This document shows, piece by piece, positions 47,920 through 59,994 of a stretch of 64,000 nucleotides of DNA (position 1 is its first letter; the number at the start of each line of letters is the position of its first letter). Under the pieces are notes generated by a model. The model searched no databases, was not told where the DNA came from, and saw only the letters and a list, made by a program, of their open reading frames with translations. The position numbers were made by a program, and so were the translations under genes. Source of the DNA: Gloeophyllum trabeum ATCC 11539 (Eukaryota > Basidiomycota > Agaricomycetes > Gloeophyllales > Gloeophyllaceae); contig NW_006920411.1 in the NCBI RefSeq assembly GCF_000344685.1, forward strand, positions 2,729,910-2,793,909, in the 5' to 3' direction.

Positions 47920-50360
47920 ATGTCCGCACCTTCCATCGATACAAAGAAGGACCATGATCACGAGGCCGACGCCGTCGATCAGGATGAGATTCAGCTGGTA
48001 AAACTTCTACGGAGAAGCTGGGAAGGACCTTGCGGGGCATGAGGCTGAATTGACATCATCACTTCATTGGTAACGTCGCTTTCTAGTGGACACTGGAATG
48101 GCTGCGGGTATCCCTGTCTGCGAACCGTTCTTTTCCATCTGACCTGCCGCCCGAATATGGTGGCTGGTCCGCAATGGGGAGGCGGGGGGCGACATGGGGT
48201 TGAGATTACACCGTTAGAACCTGATCAGCGCTCAGACCTGCGTAGGGAAAGCCCCAGTGTATCTTCTAACTTTTGCTTCCTCCCCGGAGGAAGCCATAGC
48301 AGAGCTTACTGACGTGCTATTTGTCCCTGTGCTACAGCAAAAGCTTGGATATAAACAGGTACATTTTGGGTATTGAGTTACTACCCTTTCTGTCATGACG
48401 TTCTAATTTGCCATGTAGCAATTGCATCGGACATGGCACTTCTTCGAGAGTTTTGCAGCGAGCTTCGCCGCTTTGAACTTTATCGGTGGAGTGAGGTACG
48501 ATTGTAGTTCATGCAGACGCCATTCTTCGTCTCATGTATTTCCAGGTCTGCCCTCTTCCTCGGGCTTCTGGCTGGTGGGCCAGCGGCAGTCTGGTAAATG
48601 GAGCCGAATATCATCCCCACCCCGTCTATTGATTTTCATCAAGGTCGTCGTACATTGTTACCTTGGTCTTCATGTGGATCACAGCGGCTGTGCTGGCAGA
48701 AATATGCTCTGCCCTGCCTCTCAGTGGGTCTATATACATTTGGACGGCTGAGAGCGCTGGACCCAAATACGCGCGGTTCTTCGGCTTCATCGTGGCCTGG
48801 TGGTCCTGCACCGCTTGGATGACCTTTGCGGCCGGAAATTGTCAGGTACGCTTGGTCCTTTAACGATCTGCAAGACGATGTTTGAAGCGGGACTTTCATC
48901 GCAGACCACCGCCAACTATGTTGTCTCGCAGCTTGCCGTATGGGAAGTCAACTTCCCTGGCGGCGTTGGGAATGATAACATCCAATGGCGTGCGCTCATA
49001 TGGGCCATTGCAGAAGGTCTCTTCTGCGTCGCCATTGCCCTGAATTACATGCCGCCGAAGTGGTACTCCCGCCTGTTCAAGTTCTCCGTCGGGCTTATGA
49101 TGCTCGACTTCTTCCTGTGTCTAATTTGGCTGCCGATTGGAGCATCGAGGAGTTACGGCTTGCGTACAGCCAAGGAGGTCTTTACTCAGACTTGTGAGTG
49201 GTGACTGTAGTCCACGTATAGATGAATGGATCTAACGATAGTGTAGATAACGGCACCGGTGCCCCGGCTGGATGGAACTGGATATTATCATAGTCAGTCG
49301 CACTTCCACTCAAGTTACACTAACAGATCCTCACAATGCATGTTCAGTTTGTTTACCGCAGGCACCCTGATAGGCTTTGACGCTTCCGGCCATATCGCGG
49401 AAGAAACCAAAAATGCAAGCGTCGTCGCCGCTCGCGGAATCCTGTCGAGCGCTTTTGCCACGGGTATCCTAGGATTTGCGACTACCATCCTATTCCTCTT
49501 CTGCATCCCGGACCTGGAATCCGTATTTGCTCTCGACGCACCGCAACCCTTCGTGCAGATTTATGCCCTTGCTCTCGGCAAGGGACCGAGTATCTTCATG
49601 ACTATTCTTGCCGTACTGGGTCTCGTCATCGTAGGTCACAGTCTTCTCTCCGCCCCTTACCTGCTGACAGGGTCGTATCTAGAACACGAGCGTCGCAGTC
49701 GTGGCCGCCTCGCGCCTGGTCTTCGCCGTTGCCCGCGACGGCGTGCTCCCGCTCTCATGGTGGATTGGCCGGGTCACGCCGGACGGACAGCCGCGCAACG
49801 CCGTCACGGTCATGTTTGTCTTCGGCGCGTTGATCCTGTGTACCATCCTGCCCAGCCAAGTGGCGTTCACGTCGCTGGTGTCGGCGGGCGGGGTGCCGAC
49901 GACGGCGGCATACGGCCTCATTGCGCTGCTGAGGCTGACGATGACGCCGAATGAGTTCCGGGGGAGCCATTATCGCCTTGGGCGGTGGGCCAAGCCGTTC
50001 TATCTGTCTGCGGTGCTGTTCAACGGGTTGATTGTTGCGGTGAGTGCATATGGTCATCTTTTAATTTTTTCAGTGTGCTGATGGCAACAACGGGTTTGTA
50101 GGTGCAGTTGTCCCCGTTTTCGTTCCCGGTCAATGCGGAGACGTTCAACTTCGTATGTCCTCTCCCTTATCTTGTGTAGCGCAACTTTTTATACTTAGTC
50201 GTAGGCTGTCGTGATCTTCGGCTCGGTGACTCTATTCGCTGTCCTCACTTGGTACTTTACGCCGGAGGAAAAGTGGTTGAGGCGGGAGCAGATCTTGCAG
50301 GCTCTGCAGACTGCTGATGAACCGGAGGCTGGGGCGAGCGCAAGCGCGACGCGTGACTGA
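47920..50360 (+). CDS. APC-superfamily amino acid/choline/GABA-type permease
   Basis: Plasma-membrane permease of the fungal amino-acid/choline group (relatives include Hnm1 and Uga4). ATG 47920 (MSAPSIDTKKDHDHEADAV) begins a hydrophilic N-terminus. Exons then give WHFFESFAASFAALNFIGG (helix 1), a helix 2 block ending LAEICSALPLSGSIYIWTA, the family motif GPKYARFFGFIVAWWSCTAW, TLIGFDASGHIAEETKNAS (helix 6 and conserved loop), VPRGILSS-like residues in the following loop and SRLVFAVARDGVLPLSWWI in the cytosolic loop after helix 8. The C-terminus follows three more membrane segments, ending at TGA 50358-50360. Roughly twelve hydrophobic segments can be counted. The substrate is not determinable, but FDASGHIAEET is typical of the GABA/choline branch. 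Confidence 0.85.
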
Positions 50361-51214
50361 AGGTCGTAATATGTGTGGTGGCGAGGGATGGGAATAAAAG
50401 AAACTCTGCGTTTGCGTACTTTCTTGGATATAACCTGATGTGTTTTTGCTTCACAGAGATCCTGGTAGCTTGTATGTAGAGCCCGCTGTTGACGTTGTGT
50501 CACGCGTCTATCCAATTGATATCCCGAGACCTTCTACTTCTGCTCAATCTCTGCTGCAATTATATCCTACAATGGGATCTATAAAAGAGGTGCTCTTCCT
50601 TAATCCTTCTTTATGGTCCCCTCAGCTCCAGAACGCAGCGACTCGAGGAGGTCGCGCAAGCGTTTGCGGAGGTTAGTGACCAGCGGATCCTCGTCTGCTT
50701 CTGGCATTGGCTGGGACAAACAGGTCGATAGATGAAGGATGGGTTGTGGCTAAAAGCGCACCATTTGATCTAGCAGATACTATGGATTAAGTGAACATTG
50801 AAGTCATGAATGCCGGTGGAAATGTAAGGACAGACCTCTGCTTCATCGATCGTCTGCTGGACGGATTAGCTTCCACAGCTCCGATATCAATGTTGAGTAC
50901 TCACCAGAATAAGAGGTCCTCTAAAGACCAAGGTCAATATTCACGTGGTGTAACCCAGAGTACTGCATACCTGTTCATGATGCTCTGTAGTTGAATTTGT
51001 GGCAGTTGGGTGTGGCGGAGAAATGCAGGAGCAATCACGGCACAACCACAGAGAAGCACGCTTAGTCAACAGATCGATCGGGAGATCGGGTGCGTCACCA
51101 ATCAGATCAAGGCCAATCCACCCGCCACCGTGTGCATTCAGCGCAAATGCAACCCGCGACGCGTCTCTCTCTGCTTTCCTACTCATACCACTCCGACCAG
51201 CATCGCCTACCCTG
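50361..51214. other. Intergenic region upstream of mannose-6-phosphate isomerase
   Basis: About 850 bp between two plus-strand genes. No gene was recognised. It contains the permease 3' flank and the isomerase promoter; a CACGTG-like site (tcacgtggtg, about 50941) may bind a bHLH factor. Confidence 0.45.
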
Positions 51215-52718
51215 ATGGCCACAGATCCTGTTTTCAAGATCATTCCGGCGACGCAAAAGTATGATTGGGGAAAGGTCGGGCTGAGCTCAAAGGTTGCTCA
51301 GTTTGCGGCAGCGTCCAAGATACCCGGCTTCACACTGGACGAATCCGCGCCGTACGCAGAGGTATACACTCTGCAGCCTTCAGAAATGGGATACAATTTG
51401 ATTTGTGGAACTCATTGTTAGCTATGGATGGGAACACACCCTAGCGGCCCCTCGCGCGTACTCGGCACGGACGAGCCTCTTTCAAAGCACCTTGCGGCGA
51501 ACCCCCAGCTGATGGGACAGAAGGTCCTCCAGAACTTCGAAGATGCCAAGGAGGGGAATATACCCTTCCTATTCAAAGTACTCGCGATAGAGAAGGCGTT
51601 GAGTATACAGACCCATCCGGATAAGGAGACTGCTAAAGTGCTGCACAAGGAGCACCCGGACATCTACAAAGGTGAATTCTGTATTGGCATAGAAGATATA
51701 TCCTGCCTCACTCATTACCCACAGATGCAAACCATAAGCCCGAGATGGCGCTGGCCATCACGCCCTTCACCGCCATGTGCGGATTCCTCCCGCTTCCCAA
51801 GCTTGCCTCCTACATCCGTTCCGTCCCTGAATTTGCCGCCCTTATCCCTACCACAATATCTGCGGCCTTCCTGTCCCTCACTTCGGAGGATCCCTCGAAC
51901 CCCAAAGTGAAGACCGCACTTAAGGACATGTTCTCCGCTGTCATGACTGCGGAGCCGGGCCTCTTCCAATCACAGCTGCGGGCACTCGTTGAACGGTATA
52001 AAAACGGTAACGTGCGGGAGGAGGAGAGCGATGTCAAGGATCTGGTCCTCAGGCTGGAAAGCCAGTTCCCTGGGGATATTGGGGTGTTCTGCGCGTATAT
52101 GCTCAACTATGTGAAGTTGCAGCCTGGCGAGGCGATATTCCTTGCGGCGGGCGAACCACATGCATACGTGAGCGGAGGTGCGTGCATATTCTCAGCGTCA
52201 CCTCACTAGCGCACGGATTTTAACTTACCACGAACGCAGACATCATGGAGTGCATGGCCACGTCGGACAACGTCATCCGCGCGGGGCTCACCCCGAAACT
52301 GCGCGACATACCCAACCTCGTCTCTGGGCTTACCTACAACGCGTCCGACCCATCGAAGCATTACGTCCGCCCCGCGCCGTTCCCGCGCGCGGACACGTTC
52401 GGCGTCGCCATCGACCTGTACGACCCGCCCGTGCCCGAGTTCTCCGTGCTGCAGATTAAGGTACCCGCCGCGGGCTCTGGAGGGGCGGGGATGAGCAGTG
52501 AGGACGGCGTCCCCGCGCGCAAGGAGCGCGTGCCGGCCATCGATGGGCCGAGTATCGCGATTGTGACGGAGGGCGGCGGGGTGATGGAGTGGGGAGGGAA
52601 GGAGGGGGCCCAGGTGGGCACGGGGGAGGTGGTGTTTGTGGGGGCGGGGACGGAGGTTACGGTGGAAGCGCAGGGAGGGGAGGGGATGGTTATATACTGG
52701 GCTTTCGTGGAGGCTTGA
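51215..52718 (+). CDS. PMI40: Mannose-6-phosphate isomerase, type I
   Basis: Zinc enzyme interconverting fructose-6-P and mannose-6-P, the entry point for GDP-mannose and protein glycosylation. ATG 51215 (MATDPVFKIIPATQKYDWG) matches the family N-terminus. Exon 2 has LWMGTHPSGPS and ALSIQTHPDKETA (Gln and His zinc ligands). Exon 3 begins DANHKPEMALAITPF (Glu ligand) and contains FLAAGEPHAYVSGD (His ligand) across an intron, with the active-site Arg in SDNVIRAGLTPK. The C-terminal cupin part ends at the stop 52716-52718. All zinc and active-site residues are present. It is the only other sugar-nucleotide pathway gene in the window besides the fusion pair, about 24 kb away. Confidence 0.93.
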
Positions 52719-53417
52719 GACGGGAAGGATGTGGACAAACTCCATGTATGTAATTTTAGAATGGGTTGAAGCAGGATGTGGAATGGATTCTGTCCATAAA
52801 CTTGATACAAAAAAGTGGGTCCCTGAGAGTTGAATGCTGTCTGCAACAAATCCAGGCATTACGGGTGGTGGTGAGCATCAGGAAAAGTACAGAGTCTTAC
52901 AATCCTAGCTGTCCTATAATTGTCAAGCCACAGAATTAGCTAGCCTGCACCCACAATTTCACCTATTCAGTCTTGTATGAGTCCTGCCCTGTATAATAAA
53001 GAATATTCCAAGATGAGTGTACAAATGTTTCTGATTCATCAATATCTGGCATATATTGAAGTTAATTCACACCTTATGAGAATCACGCAGGCTCTTATGA
53101 CCTGTTTGCTATCATGTCCTCAAACATATAAGACAGTTGGATTTTTGATATTGGCCCTATAGCATGTAAGACAATAAGTATGGCTATGGCACAGATGAAA
53201 GATCTTAGATGAACTGGAGAAAGTAAGGTTGATATAATCAACCAGGAATTAGGATTACAGAGATGGAGAAAATGCTCTTCAACCTGAAGTATACCTACAT
53301 ATATTCTTGCTCAGACTTCTATGATGTTTGCCACAGTACTGTGAACTCAATGACATTCATCATCACTCTCATATGGAGATCCTTAATAAGTGTACATGCA
53401 CTGTCCCTACCTATTTA
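52719..53417. other. Intergenic region: isomerase 3' flank and CpG-poor NLR 3' flank
   Basis: About 700 bp with no gene recognised. From about 52864 onward it is AT-rich and almost lacks CpG (one site to 53400), continuous with the NLR exon that follows. No terminal repeats or transposase-like frames were found. Confidence 0.5.
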
Positions 53418-55800
53418 CTACTCTGAGTGGCCACCATGGTATGCCATAAAATCTGCTGCAAGTTGGAGATTGTGCTGTAGCTCCTGGGCACATTCTGCAG
53501 CCTGTTCAGGGAGCCCAAGTCTTGTAAACATTGATATCGCTATCTCAAAGCACCTGAATGCTGACTCAAATAATGTCTGATAGATGATGATCCTGCCAAT
53601 GTACCTGAAGGTCATGGCAATCCCAGAATAATCGGATAGCTCATGCCAGATAATCATGGAGGCTCCAACTAGACGCAAGGCATTGTCCATTCCTTCTGGA
53701 CCCATCCTGAGAGCCACTAGTGCCATGCTCCCATAGCACTCAGCCACACCACCCTTGTTGTTCACCTCCTTGTGAAGTTTCACTGCCTCTTGCAACATTG
53801 CTTGAGCTTGGATATGCTTCTTCTCAAAGAGCAAAATGTTGGCTAAGCTCCAGAGGCACTGAGCCATTGAGGGCTTGTTTTTGGTTTCTTTGTAGTAAGC
53901 CAGTGATTCCTCCAATTTCTGAACTGCCTCAGTGTGCTGTCTCTGCATTCTCAAACACTCTCCCATGCTCCAAAGGCATTCAGCTATTGTGTCATGACTG
54001 CCAACTTGTTTGGCCAGGCTGAATGCTTCTTTTAATTGAATCACAGCCTCAGCAGGCTTGCCTTCCAGTCTTAGCATGTCACCCATAGCTGTATGACATG
54101 CAGCCACTCGATCTGGTTGTTGACTCTGCTGATATCCAGGAATTGCCAGTCTGAAATGGGCAACAGCCTCAGCATATTGATCCTGCATGCGCAAAATCAT
54201 CCCAAGACAGTGGTGGCTCTGAGAAATTCCACTTGTGTAGTTCAGCTCCTGGCTGCGCTTCAATGTTTGTTCAATTTGCTTCTGGGCTGCAGTATTTCTG
54301 CCTTGTCTTAGCAATGTGATGCCAGCAAGGACCTCACACTCCACCAGAAATACACCTCCATTCATCTCCACCACAAGGGGGAGGAGAGAATCAAAAAGTA
54401 GTTGTGCTTGGGGTATGTTATGGTTTATGAGGAACCATGACATCTTGTATGCTGCCATCAGGATTTCTGCATAGATATCATGTTTGCTTTGGCATGCATG
54501 CTTGAGGAGAGCAGTTATGTTCCCAGATTCTCTTGACAGTGTATCATTGAAGTGATGGAAATGTTTCTGGATCAAGGTGATAAAGTAGTTCTCCAGTGCT
54601 CTTCTGTGCACTGCACCCAATGGACATTGCTTCAGGACATAGTACTGGATTGGAGAGAGGACAGTCAGGTTATCACCAGTCTTCTGTACAAGTCCTGCCT
54701 TCAAGAGGGCCTTGAGAGCCATATCTCTGTCCTCCATATGGGGTGTCATTGCTTCCAACTTCTCTAGACCATCTTCATCCTCTATCTGGGAAACAGCCAA
54801 TAGGCCATCTGGGAGGCCTGATATCAGAGCTAGGAGAGGCAGAGCATCTTTAGCCTGTTGGACAATCTTGCTCTGCAAGGACAGTTCAATGGAGATTTGG
54901 ACATTGTTGTGCTTTTCATTAGCAGTATCATCCTGAAGCATGGCAGTTTTCTGCCTTTCCCATTGCCTAAGAAGATGGGACACAGATTCAGACTTTGCCA
55001 GATGGGAGACCAGAGTAACTGCCAAAGGAATGTAGTCCAGCTTTTCCAAGAGCCTGTCAAGCACATCATCTTGATGCTGCTGGGTGATGTCAAAGAATAT
55101 CTTCCTTGAGGCTTCCAAAGATATGGGCCTGAGTTCCAGTGCATCTCCCCAGATAGCCCCCCTAGGAGTGGAATTCCCTCTCATAGTGATAACAAGAGTC
55201 ACCTGAGGGACACATGTGATCCTGCTCAGGACTTGCACAATCCCCTGGTTATTCTCTGTATCATAATATGGAGTCTCAAAATTGTCCAGAACCAGCAACA
55301 GCTGGGGCACAGCTTGTAGAAAGGCATTTAAGCTTGTTAGAATGTCTTGCCCATGCTTCTTCTGGACTGCCAGGGTAGTCAAGATATGTGACACAAGTTG
55401 GTCAGGACTGGTAGCTGAATCACAGGGGACAAAGTAGATGTGATCCTTGAAATGATGTTTGATCTGAGGATGATGCAGGATGGCCAAAGCCAGAGAGGTC
55501 TTGCCCATCCCTCCAGAACCCAGAATTGCCAAGTGGGTCTGTGTGGGGCCTAATATCTTGTCAACAGCATTTGATACCTCAGTCTCTCTGCCGTGGAATA
55601 TAGATGGCATTGGTGGTGGAATCCTAGAGAAAAAGATACTGTTGAAATAATCAGCCACATTCATGATCATCTAGATCATGTCTGACCTCTGGGCATTGTT
55701 GGTTTGCTCATCCTACAACATGATCAGTTCCAAGAATATCAGCATACCATCTTCCTATAACATACCCATCTGGATCCAGACATGATATCAAGTTTTCTGT
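52864..55800. other. CpG-depleted block covering the NLR core and its 3' flank
   Basis: Hand counting gives about eight CpG dinucleotides in nearly 3 kb and none between 54258 and 55591. The DNA around it has a CpG every 10-25 bases. TG and CA are correspondingly abundant. The right-hand boundary is sharp, near 55830, inside the NLR gene. Confidence 0.9.
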
Positions 55801-56467
55801 TGATTTGGGCTACCCCAACTTGAATATTGATGTCACCGTGTTGCTGAATGATCATTACACGCTGAGTTAGAGATCTAAACACTTTCGACTGAACACCTAC
55901 AATGAACTTCCATCGTGCATCTTCCAGGTATTTCTTCCAGCTAGCAATCATGTCGGCGTCCAACTTCCCTGCTATAAACCGCTTGAAGCTGCTCCGGGCA
56001 GTCATTTCTTCCATACCGCGACATATATCCAACATTTTACTAACACGTTCATGAGGAATAACTGCTTCAAATGACAAGATTAGATAACTCACGACTGTAG
56101 ATTCTCCAACTGCAACTGCAGGCTCGCACTAATATCCTCGAGTCGCTTCCCCTTCAGAGATTCAGCTAGATCCAGCATCGTCTGAGCAGCAGTGCGCGCG
56201 AGCTCATGGCAATCACTCTTGTTCTTTACGGTGCACTGAAGAGGCGTAATCGAACGCCTAAGTCATGTGTCTCGTCTCGGCGAGAGGAAGACATGGACGG
56301 CGACGTACCTCAGCCGTATCGATCAGCTTGATTGCGACTTGTAGCCCGGCCTTCACGAACGGCGCATTCATCGCATCCGCAATGTACGCAACCCCGCTAA
56401 GGGCTTCCTTTAGGTGTCCTAACGCCACCAAACTTTTCTTAGACTCCTTCAGTTTTGCGGGTGCCAT
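53418..56467 (-). CDS. NLR-type receptor: MLKL-NTD-like helical domain + NB-ARC + TPR repeats
   Basis: Predicted intracellular sensor of about 930 residues. Exon 1 (ATG 56467) has an amphipathic start, LKEALSGVAYIADAMNAPF, then AIKLIDTAE, continuing in exon 2 with VKNKSDCHELARTAAQTMLDL. This is the N-terminal helical bundle that basidiomycete NLRs share with MLKL (cell-death effector type). A mini-exon (55712-55687) joins by canonical splices to the large exon at 55623: IPPPMPSIFHGRETEV, Walker A GSGGMGKTSLA, Walker B LLLVLDNFE, sensor ITMRG and DYIPLAVTL. From about residue 560 come at least six TPRs (GDMLRLEGKPAEAV, GECLRMQRQHTEAV and others) to the stop at 53418. Every splice keeps frame and no stop interrupts it, so the gene appears intact despite CpG loss. 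The ligand is unknown. Confidence 0.87.
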
Positions 56468-57318
56468 CGTAGCGAGTTCGTGGTCAAGAGTCGAGGGCCA
56501 ATGAGTCGATGAACCCGACGCTGTGCACTGCTGTATCCTCGTACCCATCGATTCACAGGCTCGACCTCGACCTCGGGCTCGGGCTTGCAAGTGCCGAGCT
56601 CTCAGTGCTGTACGCGTTTCCTGATCAACGAGTCCATAATGAGTTGTACATGCGGTCACTGGAGCCAATACGCCGGAATGTGCTTACCGCACAAGAGGCT
56701 TACTTCCCAGCAGCATGCTTGAGGCGCCTACTGCGTCGAGATCACTGAAAAGACAGGAAGTTGTGCTTGAAGCTGAATGAAAACACAGAGATCATACCGG
56801 AGGGCCAGAATCGGGTTCGAATTCTCAGCGTATCTTCCGAAAGCCACTCAGTCAATCCATGAAGGCTAGTGGGTAGTCCTTGCCACGCCACCCCTGATGC
56901 ACCTTACACACCATTATGCTGTCAATGGGACCACCCACAGACCGGTCTACGAAGACCTGTAATTTGTACAGGATCAGCCTTCAAGGATCAGAGATGAACA
57001 TGCGTAGACCGCGAAGAGACGGCAAGCCAGACAATCTATATTAAGTATAGAAAATTATCTCTCTCAAAGCAAGGTCTTCAGACGCGCGATATGCATATCT
57101 GAAAGCTTCAGGCTGCAATAATGAGCGAGAAATCGGCAGGTTGAGGACTTCAAGCTTCAAGCTTCAAGATCGAAGTCGACACGCGCGTTCCAGGCGCCTG
57201 AACGCGGTCAGTCACGTCACGCCGAGGACCAGTAGACAGGACTCGAAGGACGACGCATCGATGATATTCAGTCTTGCCTGGCTTCAGTCATCTTGCGATT
57301 AGGATCCAGTGCTTTAGA
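56468..57318. promoter_or_regulatory. Shared divergent intergenic region (NLR / ARL2)
   Basis: About 850 bp between two diverging start codons. No gene was recognised. A small run of three CTTCAAG units lies at 57148-57168. A tRNA B-box-like string near 56814 lacks an A box (see rejected). CpG is normal here. Confidence 0.5.
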
Positions 57319-58187
57319 ATGGGCCTTCTAACCATCATCAGGAAGAACCGACAGAAAGAGAAAGAGATGCGCATTCTCTTTCTGTGCGTCGTCTATTGCT
57401 TGAGCAACATGTTCCCTCACCTGTTTTCTCAGCGGTCTAGATAATGCAGGGAAGACCACCATACTAAAGAAGCTCAATGGAGAGGACATCATGAGTGTTA
57501 GCCCCACGCTTGGGTTTAATATCAAGACGTTTATCCACGGTGGGTGAGCAATCCATCTGCTGGTGCTCTCGATGGACTCTGATGGCAGTAAATGTGACAG
57601 ATACACTCTGAATATATGTGGGTGTGCATCAGGTTCATGGCATAGTGAAACTGTGACACGTGAATGCCTAGGGGACGTCGGGGGCCAGCGCACGATAAGG
57701 CCTTATTGGCGAAACTACTTCGAACAGACCGATGCCATTGTCTGGGTCGTGGATTCGACTGACCGGTCTCGGATGAAAGACTGCCGAGACGAGCTACATT
57801 CGCTGCTCCTCGAAGACGTATGCATCCCAGGCTGACCCCCCTGGCTATATCCATATAGATGCTGACTCAGATATGTAGAGGTTGGCCGGCGCGTCCCTTC
57901 TAGTCTTCGCCAATAAGCAGGATATTCAGGGGTCAATGTCTGATGAGGAGATCCGCCATGTGAGGCAGTCGCTCCGTTACGCTTCGTTTGATGTCTGAAT
58001 AGTGTGCTAGGCTCTTGACCTGGATTCCATTCGGTCGCACAACTGGAGGATATGGCCCTGCAGTGCGGTGACCGGAAATAATCTGGTGACAGGGCTCGAC
58101 TGGGTGGTGGGTGATGTTGCAGGGCGGTTGTACTACAGCTCGACGGTTGGGGAGGCGAACCGGGCTATGACTGCGGCGATGAAGTAA
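57319..58187 (+). CDS. ARL2: ARL2, ADP-ribosylation-factor-like GTPase
   Basis: Small GTPase working with tubulin cofactors in microtubule biogenesis (yeast Cin4). ATG 57319 ([20 protein letters not shown]) splices to [16 protein letters not shown] (P-loop) and [11 protein letters not shown] (switch I). A very short exon gives YTLNI, and the splice at about 57613/57672 restores [20 protein letters not shown] (switch II). It continues [34 protein letters not shown] (NKQD), and [11 protein letters not shown] with a C-terminal [11 protein letters not shown]. The stop is TAA 58185-58187. Motifs and length match ARL2 better than ARF or ARL3. It converges on the desaturase gene, 163 bp apart. Confidence 0.9.
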
Positions 58188-58350
58188 GGCTTTGGCGATG
58201 GACCCGTATTCTTAGGTGCTGATGGAAGTACGTGCATCTCTTTGTTGTATCCTACCAATCGCACATTCCACTAAGAGCGAAGTCGTGGAATAATGCGTTC
58301 TGTCCCAGTCTTATCCCGCCGACCACCAGATGATGCAACTAACCCTAACC

Positions 58351-59994
58351 TCATGCAACGTCTCTCATCCGGGCCTCTACGATTCGCAGCTTCCTGCACG
58401 GAGGCACATGATGCGCCCAATCATCCCCACCGTCCGTAAGTGGCGGATCTGGCGGATCCCCCGTAGAAACGACTTCTACTCCGTGTCGGAGGATGGCGAC
58501 CCGCAGGGTTGCCAGAAGCTACAGAAGCGTCTCCCTGTCAGCTCTAGATCGATTTGATTCAGGCAAGGCACTCACGTTAACAGCTGCGTCAGAATGATCG
58601 TAGGAGCCGCCGTGGAAGGCGCTGGTAGCGTCTTTTGCGGTGTACGCTCTCAAGTAGGCCTCCCCGCCTGGGTGTTCGTACACGAATGAGGAGACGTCGT
58701 GCACGAATCCCGAGATGACCATTAGCGGCCGCTTCATGGAGGCTTCCTTGACTGAGGAAACACTGCCTTAGTCTTTGATTGAAGAATTCTACATGCGCTC
58801 ACATTGGTCCCAGCTCCAGATTTCTAGATGCTGGGGGTCGGTACCCCAGCCCCATTTCTCCTCGATGTCATCTTGAGTCCTTTTCAGTTTCTTGATCTCC
58901 ATCATCAAACGGCATTTTTGTATTTCTGACTCTCGGAATCGCTGCAGATTAGACGCAAGACGAAAGCAGGCGCACAGTGAAATGAACCATTTCGTCGGAT
59001 CGTATTGATACCAGCTAGATGGCGAGTTAATGTCTCAAGGCTCAGCACGAACTAACCCGATACACACCGAACGGCATTGCGATAATCGGACGGAAATTGG
59101 TGGTGAAAGTTGTGGTAGCCCTCACCCAACGTCAAGAATGCGGTGATCAGGTGATCCCGCGGAGTATGCTTGTCGGAATACGGCGTCGACCCCAGCCAGT
59201 GGGCGACTGAATTAACGGCAAAGGTACTCTGCTCGGTTATCAGCGTGGTCAACTTCGCGAGCAATCTAAGACTGGGACACTCACATGGTGGACCGCCACG
59301 AGCCTTGCGAAGCCTGCGTAATACCACCCGCCCCACCAATCTCCCCATCCTAGGCCGCAAAACGCGACCGGCGCTATCAGGCCCCAGAACGCTGCCAGCC
59401 AGAAATACCACCGGTGTTGCCAGGTGATTACGCCGTTGTTCTGTAGGTCTCCCGCTTCGACCCTTCCGGGTCTCACTCGCGGCTTCAGGAGCATCCATCC
59501 AAAATGGGAATGCCAGAAGCCGAGATGCGCCGAGTACGGATCCATGGACGTGTCCGTATACCGGTGGTGCGCGCGATGGAGGCGAGCCCAGAAACGGATA
59601 GACCCTTGGACTGCACCGGAACCCGCACATGCCAGCAAGTACTGCAGAGGAAGCGATGCCGTATACGATCGGTGAGACCATAAGCGGTGGTACCCCGCCG
59701 TTATTCCTGGTCGAGGGCAGTGTTAGGTCTACACAATTTCTGAGCGGCACAAGACTTACCTGTCATGTTGAAGAAATAATAGAAGAGACAGAAGGTCAAG
59801 GTTTCACGCCTCATTACCGTTGTTGTCGAGCCGTACAATGCAACAAGCGGCGTCAACACCAGCACTGCGAGGCTAAACCAGCGAACTTCCTTGTGGATGT
59901 TTCTCCAGGTTATTGGGGGCCATTGGGGCGCCGAAGCGATGCTCAGGTGGAGGAGTGGTGTCCCTGGCCGTACCGCAGAGTCAAAACTCAACAT
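58351..59994 (-). CDS. OLE1: OLE1-type delta-9 acyl-CoA desaturase with cytochrome b5 tail
   Basis: Di-iron ER membrane enzyme making palmitoleate and oleate. ATG 59994 ([15 protein letters not shown]) leads to [15 protein letters not shown] and the first membrane hairpin. The histidine boxes are complete: HRLWSHR (about 59680), [10 protein letters not shown] (about 59570) and [11 protein letters not shown] (about 59110). Other landmarks are [14 protein letters not shown] membrane segments and [14 protein letters not shown]. After an intron, the C-terminus carries a fused cytochrome b5: [19 protein letters not shown] (haem-His in HPGG) and [15 protein letters not shown] (second haem His). The final exon ends at the stop 58351-58353. 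All iron and haem ligands are present. The start was chosen as the ATG closest to the conserved lead. Confidence 0.9.

Noticed and set aside
52719..55800. CpG-poor block as a transposable element
   Set aside because: No terminal repeats, reverse transcriptase, integrase or transposase motif was found; the block encodes NB-ARC and TPRs in an intact frame.
56805..56830. GGTTCGAATTC, resembling a tRNA B box
   Set aside because: No A-box-like sequence at the right distance upstream and no cloverleaf pairing could be drawn.
58338..58352. CTAACCCTAACC, telomere-repeat-like
   Set aside because: Only two units, overlapping the desaturase 3' end; too short to be a telomeric tract.
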